The notes under the pieces are model-generated. The model was not told the origin of the DNA, searched no databases, and saw nothing but the letters and a program-made list of their open reading frames with translations. From Drosophila miranda (lineage: Eukaryota > Arthropoda > Insecta > Diptera > Drosophilidae): 64,000 nt of DNA. Position numbers and translations under genes: made by a program. Positions within the stretch are counted from its first letter, which is position 1, and every line of letters begins with the position of its first letter. The stretch spans positions 18,184,913 through 18,248,912 of the forward strand of contig NC_046677.1 in NCBI RefSeq assembly GCF_003369915.1. The letters are read 5' to 3'. Positions 37,101 to 47,234 of this stretch are shown here, piece after piece.

Positions 37101-39106
37101 CAGACGACTTGTGTTCGTGTACAATAGCCCTTAAGCTGTTATACCGTATTGTTTTCCTGGAGCCAAAGTGGCATATTTCTGAACCAACCTTCAGATTTGT
37201 GTCTCAAATACTCCGATAATAATCAGAAAGCCGAACGGCATCCTGAATAATCCCTCATATTATAACAGACGACTTGTGTTCGTGTACAATAGACCTTAAA
37301 CTGTTTACAGTATCGTATTCCTGGAGCTAAAGTGGCATATTTCAGAACAAACCTTCAGATTTGTGTCTCAAATACTCCAATAAAAACTAGATAGACGAAC
37401 GGCATCCTGAATAATCCATCATATTATAACAGACGACTTGTGTTCGTGTACAATAGCCCTTAGACTGTTTACAGTATCGTACTCCTGGAGCTAAAGTGGC
37501 ATATTTCAGAACAAACCTTCAGATTTGTGTCTCAAATTCTCCAATAAAAACTAGATAGACGAACGGCATCCTGAATAATCCCTCATATTATAACAGACGA
37601 CTTGTGTTCGTGTACAATAGACCTTAAACTGTTTACAGTATCGTATTCCTGGAGCTAAAGTGGCATATTTCAGAACAAACCTTCAGATTTGTGTCTCAAA
37701 TACTCCAATAAAAACTAGATAGACGAACGGCATCCTGAATAATCCATCATATTATAACAGACGACTTGTGTTCGTGTACAATAGCCCTTAGACTGTTTAC
37801 AGTATCGTACTCCTGGAGCTAAAGTGGCATATTTCAGAACAAAACCTTCAGATTTGTGTCTCAAATTCTCCAATAAAAACTAGATAGACGAACGGCATCC
37901 TGAATAATCCCTCATATTATAACAGACGACTTGTGTTCGTGTACAATAGACCTTAAACTGTTTACAGTATCGTATTCCTGGAGCAAAAGTGGCATATTTC
38001 AGAACAAACCTTCAGATTTGTGTCTCAAATACTCCAATAAAAACTAGATAGACGAACGGCATCCTGAATAATCCATCATATTATAACAGACGACTTGTGT
38101 TCGTGTACAATAGCCCTTAAGCTGTTATACCGTATTGTTTTCCTGGAGCCAAAGTGGCATATTTCTGAACCAACCTTCAGATTTGTGTCTCAAATACTCC
38201 GATAGTAACCAGATAGACGAACGGCATCCTGAATATTCCCTCATATTGTAAAAGACTACTTATGTTCGTGTACAATAGCCCTTAGACTGTTCCTGGAGTC
38301 AAAGTGGCATATTTTTGAATCAACCTTCAGATTTGTGTCTCAAATACTCCGATAATAATCAGAAAGCCGAACGGCATCCTGAATAATCCCTCATATTATA
38401 ACAGACGACTTGTGTTCGTGTACAATAGACCTTAAACTGTTTACAGTATCGTATTCCTGGAGCAAAAGTGGCATATTTCAGAACAAACCTTCAGATTTGT
38501 GTCTCAAATACTCCAATAAAAACTAGATAGACGAACGGCATCCTGAATAATCCATCATATTATAACAGACGACTTGTGTTCGTGTACAATAGCCCTTAGA
38601 CTGTGAAACAGTCAAAGTGGCATATTAAGAGTGCTATATTTTGAGAAATTCAATTGATCTGCCTGTCAAATGCTGATGAAACTGTTTTAAGGACGAATGC
38701 AATTCCGAAAAATCCACTTATCCATTACTCTTGTTTTTTTACTTTTTACATAACAGTGCTCTTCCCTCGGCATACCAACAAAGAAACGAGGGAAAATACC
38801 ATCAATCTAATCCACATGTTCCGAGATTATTTGCATTACCACATCAAGGTGCGTATGATCTGAATTGGCTAGAACTTACCCAGTATTAACCGTCTTATTT
38901 ATAACAGTGTTCAAAGGCCTACATTCATTCCCGCATGCGCGCAAAAACCTCGGACTTCCTCAAGGTGCTAAATCGTGCCAGGCCTGAGCCCAAGAATACG
39001 GAGAAGAAAACCATAACGTGAGTGTCGACAGGGCCAAGGTCTTCTGCGGCTGTACTAATTTTATTCTTTCTTTTGCAGGGGGAGAACATTTAAACGCATG
39101 GAATGA
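34110..39106 (+). CDS. Arpc2: ARP2/3 complex subunit 2 (p34)
   Basis: Eight exons: 34110-34183, 35756-35849, 35916-36015, 36083-36269, 36325-36545, 38757-38848, 38908-39017, 39079-39106. All have GT-AG borders and consistent phases; they total 302 codons (301 residues; human ARPC2 has 300). The start [14 protein letters not shown] matches [14 protein letters not shown]. Further landmarks are [103 protein letters not shown] and [16 protein letters not shown]. By family, p34 forms the structural core with ARPC4, contacts the mother filament and is needed for branched actin nucleation. Intron 1 (1.57 kb) and intron 5 (2.2 kb) carry a tandem repeat absent from the other, 56-67-base introns. No coding defect seen. 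Confidence 0.97.
34184..34850 (+). other. Arpc2: Arpc2 intron 1, unique part
   Basis: Donor GTGAGT at 34184. No repeat and no sense-strand gene. A minus-strand frame of 110 codons overlaps exon 1 and this part; I treat it as chance. Confidence 0.5.
34855..35455 (+). repeat. 164-bp tandem repeat, Arpc2 intron 1 block
   Basis: Three copies anchored on TCAGATTTGTGTCTCAA at 34961, 35111 and 35275, plus a decayed fourth near 35425. Spacings are 150 and 164 bases. The unit carries AAAGTGGCATATTT, GACGAACGGCATCCTGAATA and ACTTGTGTTCGTGTACAATA. No open frame. Confidence 0.9.
36546..36663 (+). other. Arpc2: Arpc2 intron 5, unique start
   Basis: Donor GTAGGT followed by unique sequence before the repeat block. 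The intron ends at 38756 after about 130 bases of unique, T-rich sequence. Confidence 0.6.
36664..38627 (+). repeat. 164-bp tandem repeat, Arpc2 intron 5 block (12 copies)
   Basis: The anchor TCAGATTTGTGTCTCAA recurs at 36699, 36863, 37026, 37191, 37355, 37519, 37683, 37848, 38012, 38177, 38327 and 38491. Period is 163-165 bases except one of 150. Divergence between units is low. Two unit types, CCCTTAGACTG with TACTCCTGG and ACCTTAAACTG with TATTCCTGG, alternate from about 37290 to 37980, giving a 328-bp higher-order repeat. The block has the satellite-like look of recent unequal exchange. Family identity is unknown; internal repeats of Drosophila Helitron/DINE elements are one possibility. 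Confidence 0.93.
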
Positions 39107-39779
39107 TGAGTGCAGTATGTTTAGTTGTTTTTAAATACATAAATATAAAGAAATGAACTGTCTATTGAAATGCAAAAAGAGAACATACGCGTTGCTTCGG
39201 CAAAGCAATGGAAGCCCCAGCAGAGCAGGAAAGACAAATAGTAGAGAAAAGAAAGTATTCGAAACGGAAAGTTAAGGCTAAATGTAAGCTCAGCAACAAA
39301 ATGAACAAAGAGTTAATAGTTATGCGTAAATAATTGATAATTGGTAAACTTGTGAGTGTTTTGTGTAGAGTCAACGTCAGTGTCAGTGTCAGCGTCAGCG
39401 TCAGCCTCAACAAATTTGTTACAGTCATTAGCCGAGTCGGCGCCACAGCAGAGAAGCAACATTTTAAACTAATAAATGAAATAAACTTAAGTGCAAAACG
39501 CATTGAAAAATGTCATGTCATAACAGACCAAACGAGTCGAGTGCGATGCGGTATGCCAACAACTTGTTATATAGTCGCAATTGTGGAAAACGCTGTCCCC
39601 ACTAGCCTATATGTATGTATGTGTAGAAAACGCATTTAAAAACATAATCCTGCAAACAAAACATTATTAACGAACCTTTGATACCACAAAAAAGCAGAAA
39701 GCAAAAAGCAAACTGAATTAATAAAACGAGAAACCCAATTTGCAATATAAAGAACTATTGTTTTACTGCATCCCCGAGC
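39107..39779. other. convergent 3' ends of Arpc2 and Tmie
   Basis: Arpc2 3'UTR candidates end at AATAAA-type signals near 39474 or 39720. A GTCAGY hexamer repeat lies at 39371-39408. No separate gene is seen. Confidence 0.5.
39371..39408. repeat. GTCAGY hexamer repeat
   Basis: Six imperfect units alternating GTCAGT and GTCAGC. Confidence 0.75.
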
Positions 39780-39785
39780 TTTATT
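39780..39785 (-). terminator. Tmie: Tmie poly(A) signal
   Basis: AATAAA on the minus strand about 170 bases after the stop of the spliced Tmie form. Confidence 0.55.
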
Positions 39786-39953
39786 GTTTGCATAGTCGTT
39801 TAGTCGTTGTTAGGATTTGACGATACCCGTACGTTTAATGTTCTTCAATATGAAAATTCACTGCTTGTCTAGTTTATAAGTATTTATGTTGTTAGGAGTA
39901 AAGTATAGGTTTCATCATCCGTTGCACATTATAACAGTATAACAGTTGCGTAT

Positions 39954-40942
39954 CTAGATCTTAAACTTAACATTTTGCTTCTCGTTCATGCTCTCCACGC
40001 TCGCCTGGAGATTCAGGAAATCGCTTTGGATTCGAGCACAAACTGCAATGGAACGGAATGGAATCGAAAAGAAAAGAGCAGAACAGAACCGATAAAGAGA
40101 AATATTGGTGATGGCATTAGTTAGTCGAGTAATGGCTGGATTGGCTGTGCTACTTACATTGGCAGTGTTCTTTGGGATACAGAGGTTAGTTCTTGGGTAC
40201 TTCCAATTGTTTGTACAGTGTGCTAGTGAATTTACAAGCCCTTAGGGATCATCGTACTGTTCCAGTTTGATGTAAGCAAGTGCTGTGATAGAGAAGTGGC
40301 AGCGAGATAGAGAGACATGACAGAGTGAGTAACATGCTCGTAACTAGCGTGCAAGCAGGTCCAGCTCGAGGAATCGTTTATCATTTTCATTTTGTATATA
40401 CAAATGCGTGAGTTCGTGTGGGAGGAGGAAAATGAGGCGGCGGAGACCAGACAGGAAAAGGGCTTGGCCGCATAAGGGTGACAACAAAACTGGGACAGTT
40501 GGTACACAAAACTTCTACGCTATGTATATATTTCTATATATGTATACTCGTATACGAGTGGAGTGTGTATTTAGAGCAGATTTAGAGTAGCGGCGGCTCC
40601 TCACCCTTCTGTAGGTCCATGTCGTCCATTTCCGAGTTCTTAATTTGCTGGAGCTTCTCGCGGAACTTCTTAGTGATTTGCTTGCGCTGATAGTCCGCCT
40701 CGATCTCCTGCTTGGTGCGCGGTATGCGGAATCGTATGCAACAGCAGACCATAATCACTGAGAGATAAAGATAGATAATATGCTCAACATCCAGTAGCAC
40801 TGGAGTCTCGTGTCCACTCACTGATTCCCATTAGTATGCCCAGGACAGCGGCTATTATGTGCCAAACGCGAAACCCCCCAATGGTCACCTTCTCCAGCCA
40901 AACCTCGTTCGGGTCTACATCACGGAAGTCTGTATCATCCAT
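39954..40942 (-). CDS. Tmie: TMIE-like small membrane protein (mechanotransduction subunit family)
   Basis: Three exons (40822-40942, 40605-40757, 39954-40042) join in phase to 120 residues. The start is MDDTDFRDVDPNEVWLEK. A membrane helix follows at about residues 28-48 (VWHIIAAVLGILMGIMIMV), then CCCIRFRIPRTKQEIEADYQ. That last stretch is the TMIE signature: human TMIE reads CCCVFKFRVPRTRKEIEARY. A charged tail ending in CARIQSDFLNLQASVESMNE looks like an amphipathic helix. In vertebrates TMIE belongs to the TMC channel complex of hair cells; a role in fly mechanosensory or neural tissue is inference. The last acceptor has an excellent pyrimidine tract (CGTTCCATTGCAG). Without the final splice, exon 2 reads on for seven residues to a stop at 40582-40584 (GEEPPLL), giving a 98-residue form. 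The gene converges on Arpc2. Confidence 0.85.
40043..40604 (-). other. Tmie: Tmie intron 2 with candidate microexon
   Basis: This 562-base intron is AT-rich. It contains a GTAAGT donor (minus strand, 40152-40157) preceded by a possible 12-base exon at 40158-40169. It also contains the read-through end of exon 2. Confidence 0.5.
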
Positions 40943-42283
40943 TTTTTGGCTGATTTATGAACTGCGATACGAACGAATCCTACTCCCGAGTACGTCTGGC
41001 TGCTTTGCCTATCCAGTGCAGACTGCTGTCCACGGACCCACGCTAGACGAGCTGGGTCCCGGTCCCTGGAACCCACGCAAGGTATTCTAATAAGTGGGAC
41101 GGGAGTGGGATAGGGAAAATGGCAAACTTGTAAAATAACAAACAAAGAAACAGAATAGCTCCCCTTCACACCGCCCAAATGAAAGCTGGAACGTAAAAAT
41201 GTAATGCTAGATATTTAACTAGCAGGTCCTCCCTTGGTGGATATGGACGTGGCTGTGGCTCTGCCTGTGGATATGGATATGAAAGCGAAAATGACAACAA
41301 ACTCGACTCGAGACCTAGAAAATGGGTGCGGCATCGCGCCGCGTGCCTCAACAGCACGACACAGTAAAGTAATTTTTGCTCTGCATACAAGCTGGAGCAC
41401 GGCGAAGACAACATGCATATATGGTTAGTTAGGCGGTTAGACGGTTATGCGGCCACCTGCTGGTCACACCCAATTTGATGGGATCCTTGGGCGCTGGGAT
41501 GGTAGCTGCAGGGGTCTGGGCGGTATCCGGAGACGCCAGAATTTAGTCTAATGACTGTGACATTTAGCGGTTGGCGTGCTTCGGGAGGGCGTTTGGAATT
41601 ATGTGTGTGATTGCAATTACTCGAATTGCGTTAGGGGAGAGTGACCTTTCAAATGACTGTATTTAATTTAAACTAAAAGCTAAAATTGATAAAAGGGCAG
41701 TACATACAAAATCGGAAAAGTCAACATTTACAGCCTAAGGTTTAAATTGTAATGTAACAAGCCTTACATATGAGGTACATAGGTGTAGAAACATATTTAG
41801 ATCTAAATTTACGTTACGAATGTTATCGGAACAACGATAGGTTCAAGACCTCTAGTGGAACATCATTGCATATGGCAACGCCATTGCCATTCACAATAGG
41901 CTGGGAAAAGACTCGCCGGCTTGTGCGCAGGTGCAGGAACATTACCGTTAGAGGAACGAGTGAGCCCGGTATATCGGGATATAATGGTATATTTTCAAAG
42001 ATTTCTAAGAACAAAGGGTATAGAAACTTCCATAAGCAGGTTTCTTGAATTTTCGCTCACAAATCGTACATACGTGTATCATTTATTCCAATAGATTGCA
42101 TTTAAATCCTTTTCGCTTATTCACTTTCAAACAATTTCTATTTGGCGCTTAAGTTTGGTGGGTCTTTTTTCCTCGCCACAATATCCCTTTTCAGCTCAAC
42201 AGTGTCCCTACCTTTCATACTCACAACGCATTCCTTACGTTGCCTCTCTTTTTTGTTGACGTTTTTCGTTTTAACCTTGTTTT
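40943..42283. other. intergenic between Tmie and the YjbQ-family gene
   Basis: Divergent promoter region. No gene is seen. It holds a CTCF-like site at 41452 and, from about 41970, GGTATATTT-type sequence related to the promoter-bearing repeat. Confidence 0.5.
41452..41463 (+). promoter_or_regulatory. CTCF-like core site
   Basis: GCCACCTGCTGG matches the CTCF core GCCMYCTRSTGG at every position. It lies between Tmie and the start of the YjbQ-family gene. Occupancy is inference. Confidence 0.4.
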
Positions 42284-42746
42284 AGTCAAAATGCAGTAAA
42301 TGGGAGTACTTATAAGTAATTAATATCTTAGAAAATGTATTCATCAATGGGATGAAACTGTGTGGGCAGAGCTAATGGTTTTATTTAGTCAGCATTATTC
42401 AACGGAATATCAAAATTGAGCAATTGGAACGATTTTTCTGTTACGATTTATTTTTTTGACCTTGTTTGGTAAAACCTTTTTTTAGGCTAAATCCAATAAA
42501 AGCAAGTATTTAAATTAAGCTAGTAAAGAAGAAAATAGGTTCATTAATTGGATAAAACTACGTGGGCATGGCCAAATGTTCTATCTAGCTAATAATATTC
42601 GAGGAAATATCAAAATGGAGGAATATGTATAATAGAACTTGAGTTCGTCAGTATATTTACGGGATATTTTTAAAATTGGACGGTATATTTTGGTATATTT
42701 CTGATGGTCGAACGGTACATTTTAACGATAAGTTCGCGGTCACACT
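42284..42746. mobile_element. MITE-like promoter-bearing repeat, copy 2
   Basis: The right end (42640-42746) matches the left arm of copy 1 in reverse orientation over about 95 bases, from CAGTGTGACCGCG through GTAAATATACTG. Bases 42489-42645 match the interior of copy 1 (AGGTTCATTAATTGGATAAA, GTGGGCATGGCCAAAT, AATATCAAAAT). A more diverged second copy of that interior lies in tandem at 42284-42435. No clear left inverted end is seen, so this copy seems truncated or rearranged. Confidence 0.55.
42722..42746 (+). promoter_or_regulatory. Motif 1 promoter at the end of repeat copy 2
   Basis: A perfect Motif 1 (CGGTCACACTG, 42736-42746) follows a degenerate DRE (TAACGATA). Orientation is toward the YjbQ-family gene, so it may serve as its distal promoter. 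Confidence 0.5.
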
Positions 42747-43619
42747 GCTCGTCGCAGAAAAGGCAGAGAAAAGCCAAAAAATAGTAGCTGAGTATAGCAG
42801 AAAACATAACGAATAAAAAAAATTGAAAAAGCAAAGAGAGAAATTTTCAACACACACACAGTTCAGTTCTGTTGGTGAGAAGAGGCAGTAAAACTGTGTG
42901 CCGTTATATCCTCGCATCGGGTTCGTGTGTATGTGTGAGTGTGCACGGAGTACATATGTAATAGGGCCATGAAGTTTTATTGAAAACCGGAGCAGAGACA
43001 AGGAAGGGTAAAGGCAGGAATATCGGGAATCCATTCCGCCCCTTCCGAATGCACCCATATTGGTATTGAAAACGGGCAGAAGGCAGTGAAAAATGTTTCA
43101 TGCGAAAACTGTGCCCATGTGGGCCATGTTGATGGGAGACACCCATTTGGTAACGTGCAGCTGCTGCGGATGAATGCAGCAGGAAAATCCCCCGCAAGCA
43201 TCCGTCAAGTCAAGCAGGAATCAAGAAAATAGGATATGGAGCTAACCTACTTTACCAAAAAAAAAATCTCTATGGTGTACCACTAAAAACAAAAACAACG
43301 GGCAACGCTCCCGAATTGCTGCCGTGACGGTGGAGTGGTGTGAAGAGAAGAGGAGTGGAGTGGAGAGGAGAGGTGTTCGAAAAGCGAAAAAGCAAAGAGA
43401 AAAACGGGACAGTGTGTGCGAGCGTGAGCGTAAAGCCCGTGGGTGTGTGTGAAAGGTGTAAAAAATGTACATTTTGTGAATTGGCCACATAAAAAACGAG
43501 TAACGAGTGTAGCGCCAAAGCCAAACGTTATATTTAGCCGCCGAACGCAGCATTATTCGACCTACTAACGCAGCACCATAGCTCGGTAGTTGTTGTTGCA
43601 TTCGCATTGCCACTCCAAA
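42747..43619 (+). other. probable 5'UTR exon and flank of the YjbQ-family gene
   Basis: No coding sequence. If transcription starts at the Motif 1 site, this is one long leader exon ending at the donor at 43687. A purine-rich GGAGTGGAGA repeat lies at 43328-43375. Confidence 0.35.
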
Positions 43620-43686
43620 ATGCACAAAGATCCCGATCTCGGCATCGACAGTAGCTTCAGCCACAAACTAATAATCACCAGCAAAA

Positions 43687-46600
43687 GTAAGCACCGCTTT
43701 TTGGTTCGTTTCGTTTAAACACATGCTAAATCTGTACGCATTTCGAATGTAAATAAAATGCACAATAGCGCTTTTACTTGCACGCCTATCGCCGCCAAGG
43801 TATCGATATCCAAGTGAAGGAAAGCTGCAAATTGCATCTGATCAGGTTTAGTTTTGCAAACATTTTATTTCGTATTTGCGATATTCTCAAGATATAATAT
43901 CAAAATCTGTTGGATGCTTTTGTTGTTCTTTTTATTTAAGCAATTTCTATCGATTGACCCGATGGTACAGGGGCAGTGATTTTTTGTTTAATTTTTGTGA
44001 AATACGTAAAGTAAAGTAAACCATTTCCGTGGAGTTTCTCAAGATGAATTGAGAAAATTTAACGGTAATGCTTCGACTAATCTAGATCTGATGTCACCCC
44101 CACAAAATATGAAATTCTTATTTATATGACAATTTTGTTCGCCAATTGCAAATGATTTGAGCTCTCCTAGTGTTCTTCAGTTTAACAGTTTTCTTGAGTG
44201 TCGCCATTCATAAATAGAAATGTGATTTGTGATCCGTGACTCGCTACTTTAAAATACATGACCCGGCTATCGCTCATCTCTAGCGTCACGGTTAGTAGCA
44301 GCGGCACTCTTGCCATAAAATTAATACAAAAGCAAAACACGAATTAGATGTAATTAAGTGCATTTAAATTTTATACCTACGTGTGCTGACGATTGCCAGT
44401 GCTGAAGGTGCACGTGAGTCCAGTCCCCGAAAAAGTCCCTTACGTTCAAAGAATCGCCAGGAAGCGAAGCAGAGCGCCAACGGTGGAAAATTATAAGCTC
44501 TAGTTTCGGTGTGTTTGTGTTATCCTATCCTCTTTATTTAAGCAATTTCGCGTGTGCTACTGCTGCTGTCAACGCTACCGTTGCCGTTGCCGTTGCCGTC
44601 ATCCGCGCCCCACAGAGGGTGGAAGGGTGGAGTGAGTGCGCGGAAAAGAGCGACGGAGACTTGCCATTTGTTATGTCAATAATTAACAGTAAAAAAATAT
44701 AAAGCCGAAACACTGCAAAAACTGCGTACGCCCGAAGGTGTTCCCCAAAGCGCGTCTAAAGTGAAAATATGCTTTGTGCCTAATGCTTTTTGTTGGATCT
44801 TCTGCTTTGCATGTTCTCTTTTCTGCCTTGATTCTTTTGCAATTGCATTTGGCAATCACAAGGAAAATTGATTTTTTGCCAAATGCGCGAACAATTCTGT
44901 GTGTTGCCTGAATGGGTAGTCCAGTCCCCTTGCTACGGCTCTGGCTCCATCTCCTGGTGTCGGGAAGTCCAATTGGACTCCGAGAGGGCAAGCCTTGTCC
45001 AATTGCTGCTGCTGCTGCGGCTGGCACGATGCTTGTCTCCTCTTTTTGAATTACATTAAATATTTAAAGCATATGCAAATTTGAACAGTGGCCCCGTAAA
45101 AAGTATAAAGTACCTGGCTGCGGCCTTAACGCGCTTCTCATTGTAGTTGTTGCCCGCCCATGACGACACAACTCTGAGCGGGCGGGAGGGGGCACTCTTC
45201 CTGGGCTTCCTCTTTGGGTTTACGATCCCAGGCCCCAAGAACATTTCGTGATTATACAAGAGAAAACTGAAAGGAATGGAGCCTTTCTCCATGAATTCTG
45301 GATAAATGTTTGCTGATCCAGATATGTACTCGTGCCGCCTTAGTTTTCCATCAGCTCATCTCCATCTTCCACCACTTTGGTCCCTCCCGTTCCCACTTGT
45401 CGAGTTCTTGGCGTGTGGCCGCCTTTAGTGTCGTGTAAACCGTTTGTGTGGCAAGTGTTGCCATTTTTTGGAGGTCTGTTCGTGTGTGTGAACTTTTTTC
45501 TTTTTGCTGCTGCTACTACTACTACTACTACAGGCGTACCATGTGCTGCGGCTGCGGCTTCAATCTCCCTTCAATCCAAATGCATTTCGATTGCTTTTCG
45601 GCTGTATTTGTGAGAGCACTCAACTCGTAAGCCACGAGTGTATACGGAGTGTAGAGAGTACATAGGAAATAAGAGGGATTTTTAAACACCATTTTCCTTG
45701 ATTCCGCTCCATATTTCTTTTTCTTTCCCCCTTTTTTTTTGCTTCTGTTTCCCACTCGCACGAGCGCGCTCCTAGGCCAACAATCCTAGGCCTGTCTGCC
45801 CTCTGACCCCCCTCTGGCCCACTTGGCGACACGTGCTCATTATTCCGTTTCGAATGGCACTACACATTTTTACTGCTCCCTGGCTCGGACCTACTCTCTT
45901 CGTCACACAAACCTTTGAGAAATTTTTTCCTGAGGTTTTTTTATAGACGGTCAGACTATCAGCAAAAAAAACAAAATTATATTTGGACTCTCAAACCTGA
46001 TAGCGACCATAAAGACCACTTCAGCACTATTCCAATAAAATACGCTTTTTACTAAGCTAAGATATGACTGAAAATTGAGCTTAAATCATGCACTGAACAT
46101 ATAAAAGCAGCACAGCTAAATTCATACAAGTGTATGTACACATTTGGGGAAATTGTAGCTTTTAAATGATAAATATAATACACATTATAATTATTATAAT
46201 AGTTTTAATTTATTTTTCGCTACCACGAAATCGTACGTTTTATAGCCAGTGTTTGGCTGATACGGGTGCGAATGTATGTACATAGGCAAAGGTATGTCCA
46301 GATGCATGTATATGGATCTGTTTATATGTAGTATGTGTGTGTGTAGATTTCGAGAAGGTCACCCCTGGCGTTCTGACAACTACAACAGTCGTTGGGTTGG
46401 CTGGTCGTGTTTGGCTGTTTACGTTTGGCAATTAATAACTTGTTGATTGTGGGCGCTGCTCGCTCGCTGCATGTACTAATTGAGATGTAGCAACAACGCC
46501 TATGCAATAATATGAGTATTTGATTTATGCCATCCGTCGACTGGCCCCAGGGAGTGTAGTCAACGATAGATGGTACTGCCTTGTAAGGTGACTCTGGTGG

Positions 46601-47234
46601 ATAACCTACACGGAGTTGGCCGGACAAAAGCAGCAACCAAAATAAATTGTAGCTTAAACTGTAACAGAAGCTCAATGATGTCATTTCTTTCTAAGAGAAG
46701 CCTGTATGACACTCACCTCAAAAAAAGGAGACTACTGTGTGAGCCAAATAGTATTAGTACTATTACTACTACTATTAGTAGTATTCTGGTTTAATATATG
46801 GGCATTTCCATTGAAAGATCCAGCGAGAACAAAAAAGTGAAAGTCAATAAAAGCACCTTTCCATATATTATTAATAAGTGTCCCGATTTTAACCAATTTA
46901 ACTTTAATGTGAGTTTTGAATGCGAAGGCCTTGGCAATTGTCTGAACTAATGAAGAGTTACTTAAAATAACATCTGTTTTGTTTGGAATTTGTTACATTT
47001 CAATGGAAATGTCCATATTTAAAGAGCAGTCAAATTAGAAAACTGCTGTACCATTAGTATTTCCATTAGTCCATGTCCATCAGTGACTGACATGTCATAC
47101 ACGCATAGCCGTCTTCGAACACTTTGTCCCGGTCCCACTGGAACACACACTGTTTACATTTCCGTTATTCCTGCTGCGAACGAACGTGTCTACTAACTGC
47201 CTCTTTTCTCTCTCTCTCTCTTGTGCTCTTGCAG
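43687..47234 (+). other. first intron(s) of the YjbQ-family gene
   Basis: AT-rich and without coding sequence. It contains a DRE (TATCGATA, 43801-43808) and a second promoter candidate near 44272. TAC/TAG triplet runs occur at 45519-45532 and 46749-46790. The end is a CT-rich tract leading into the acceptor at 47234. Confidence 0.5.
44272..44284 (+). promoter_or_regulatory. Ohler Motif 7 box, alternative promoter candidate
   Basis: GCTCATCTCTAGC fits KNNCAKCNCTRNY completely. About 130 bases downstream is a GTGAGT donor (44414), so a short noncoding first exon is possible. Confidence 0.4.
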
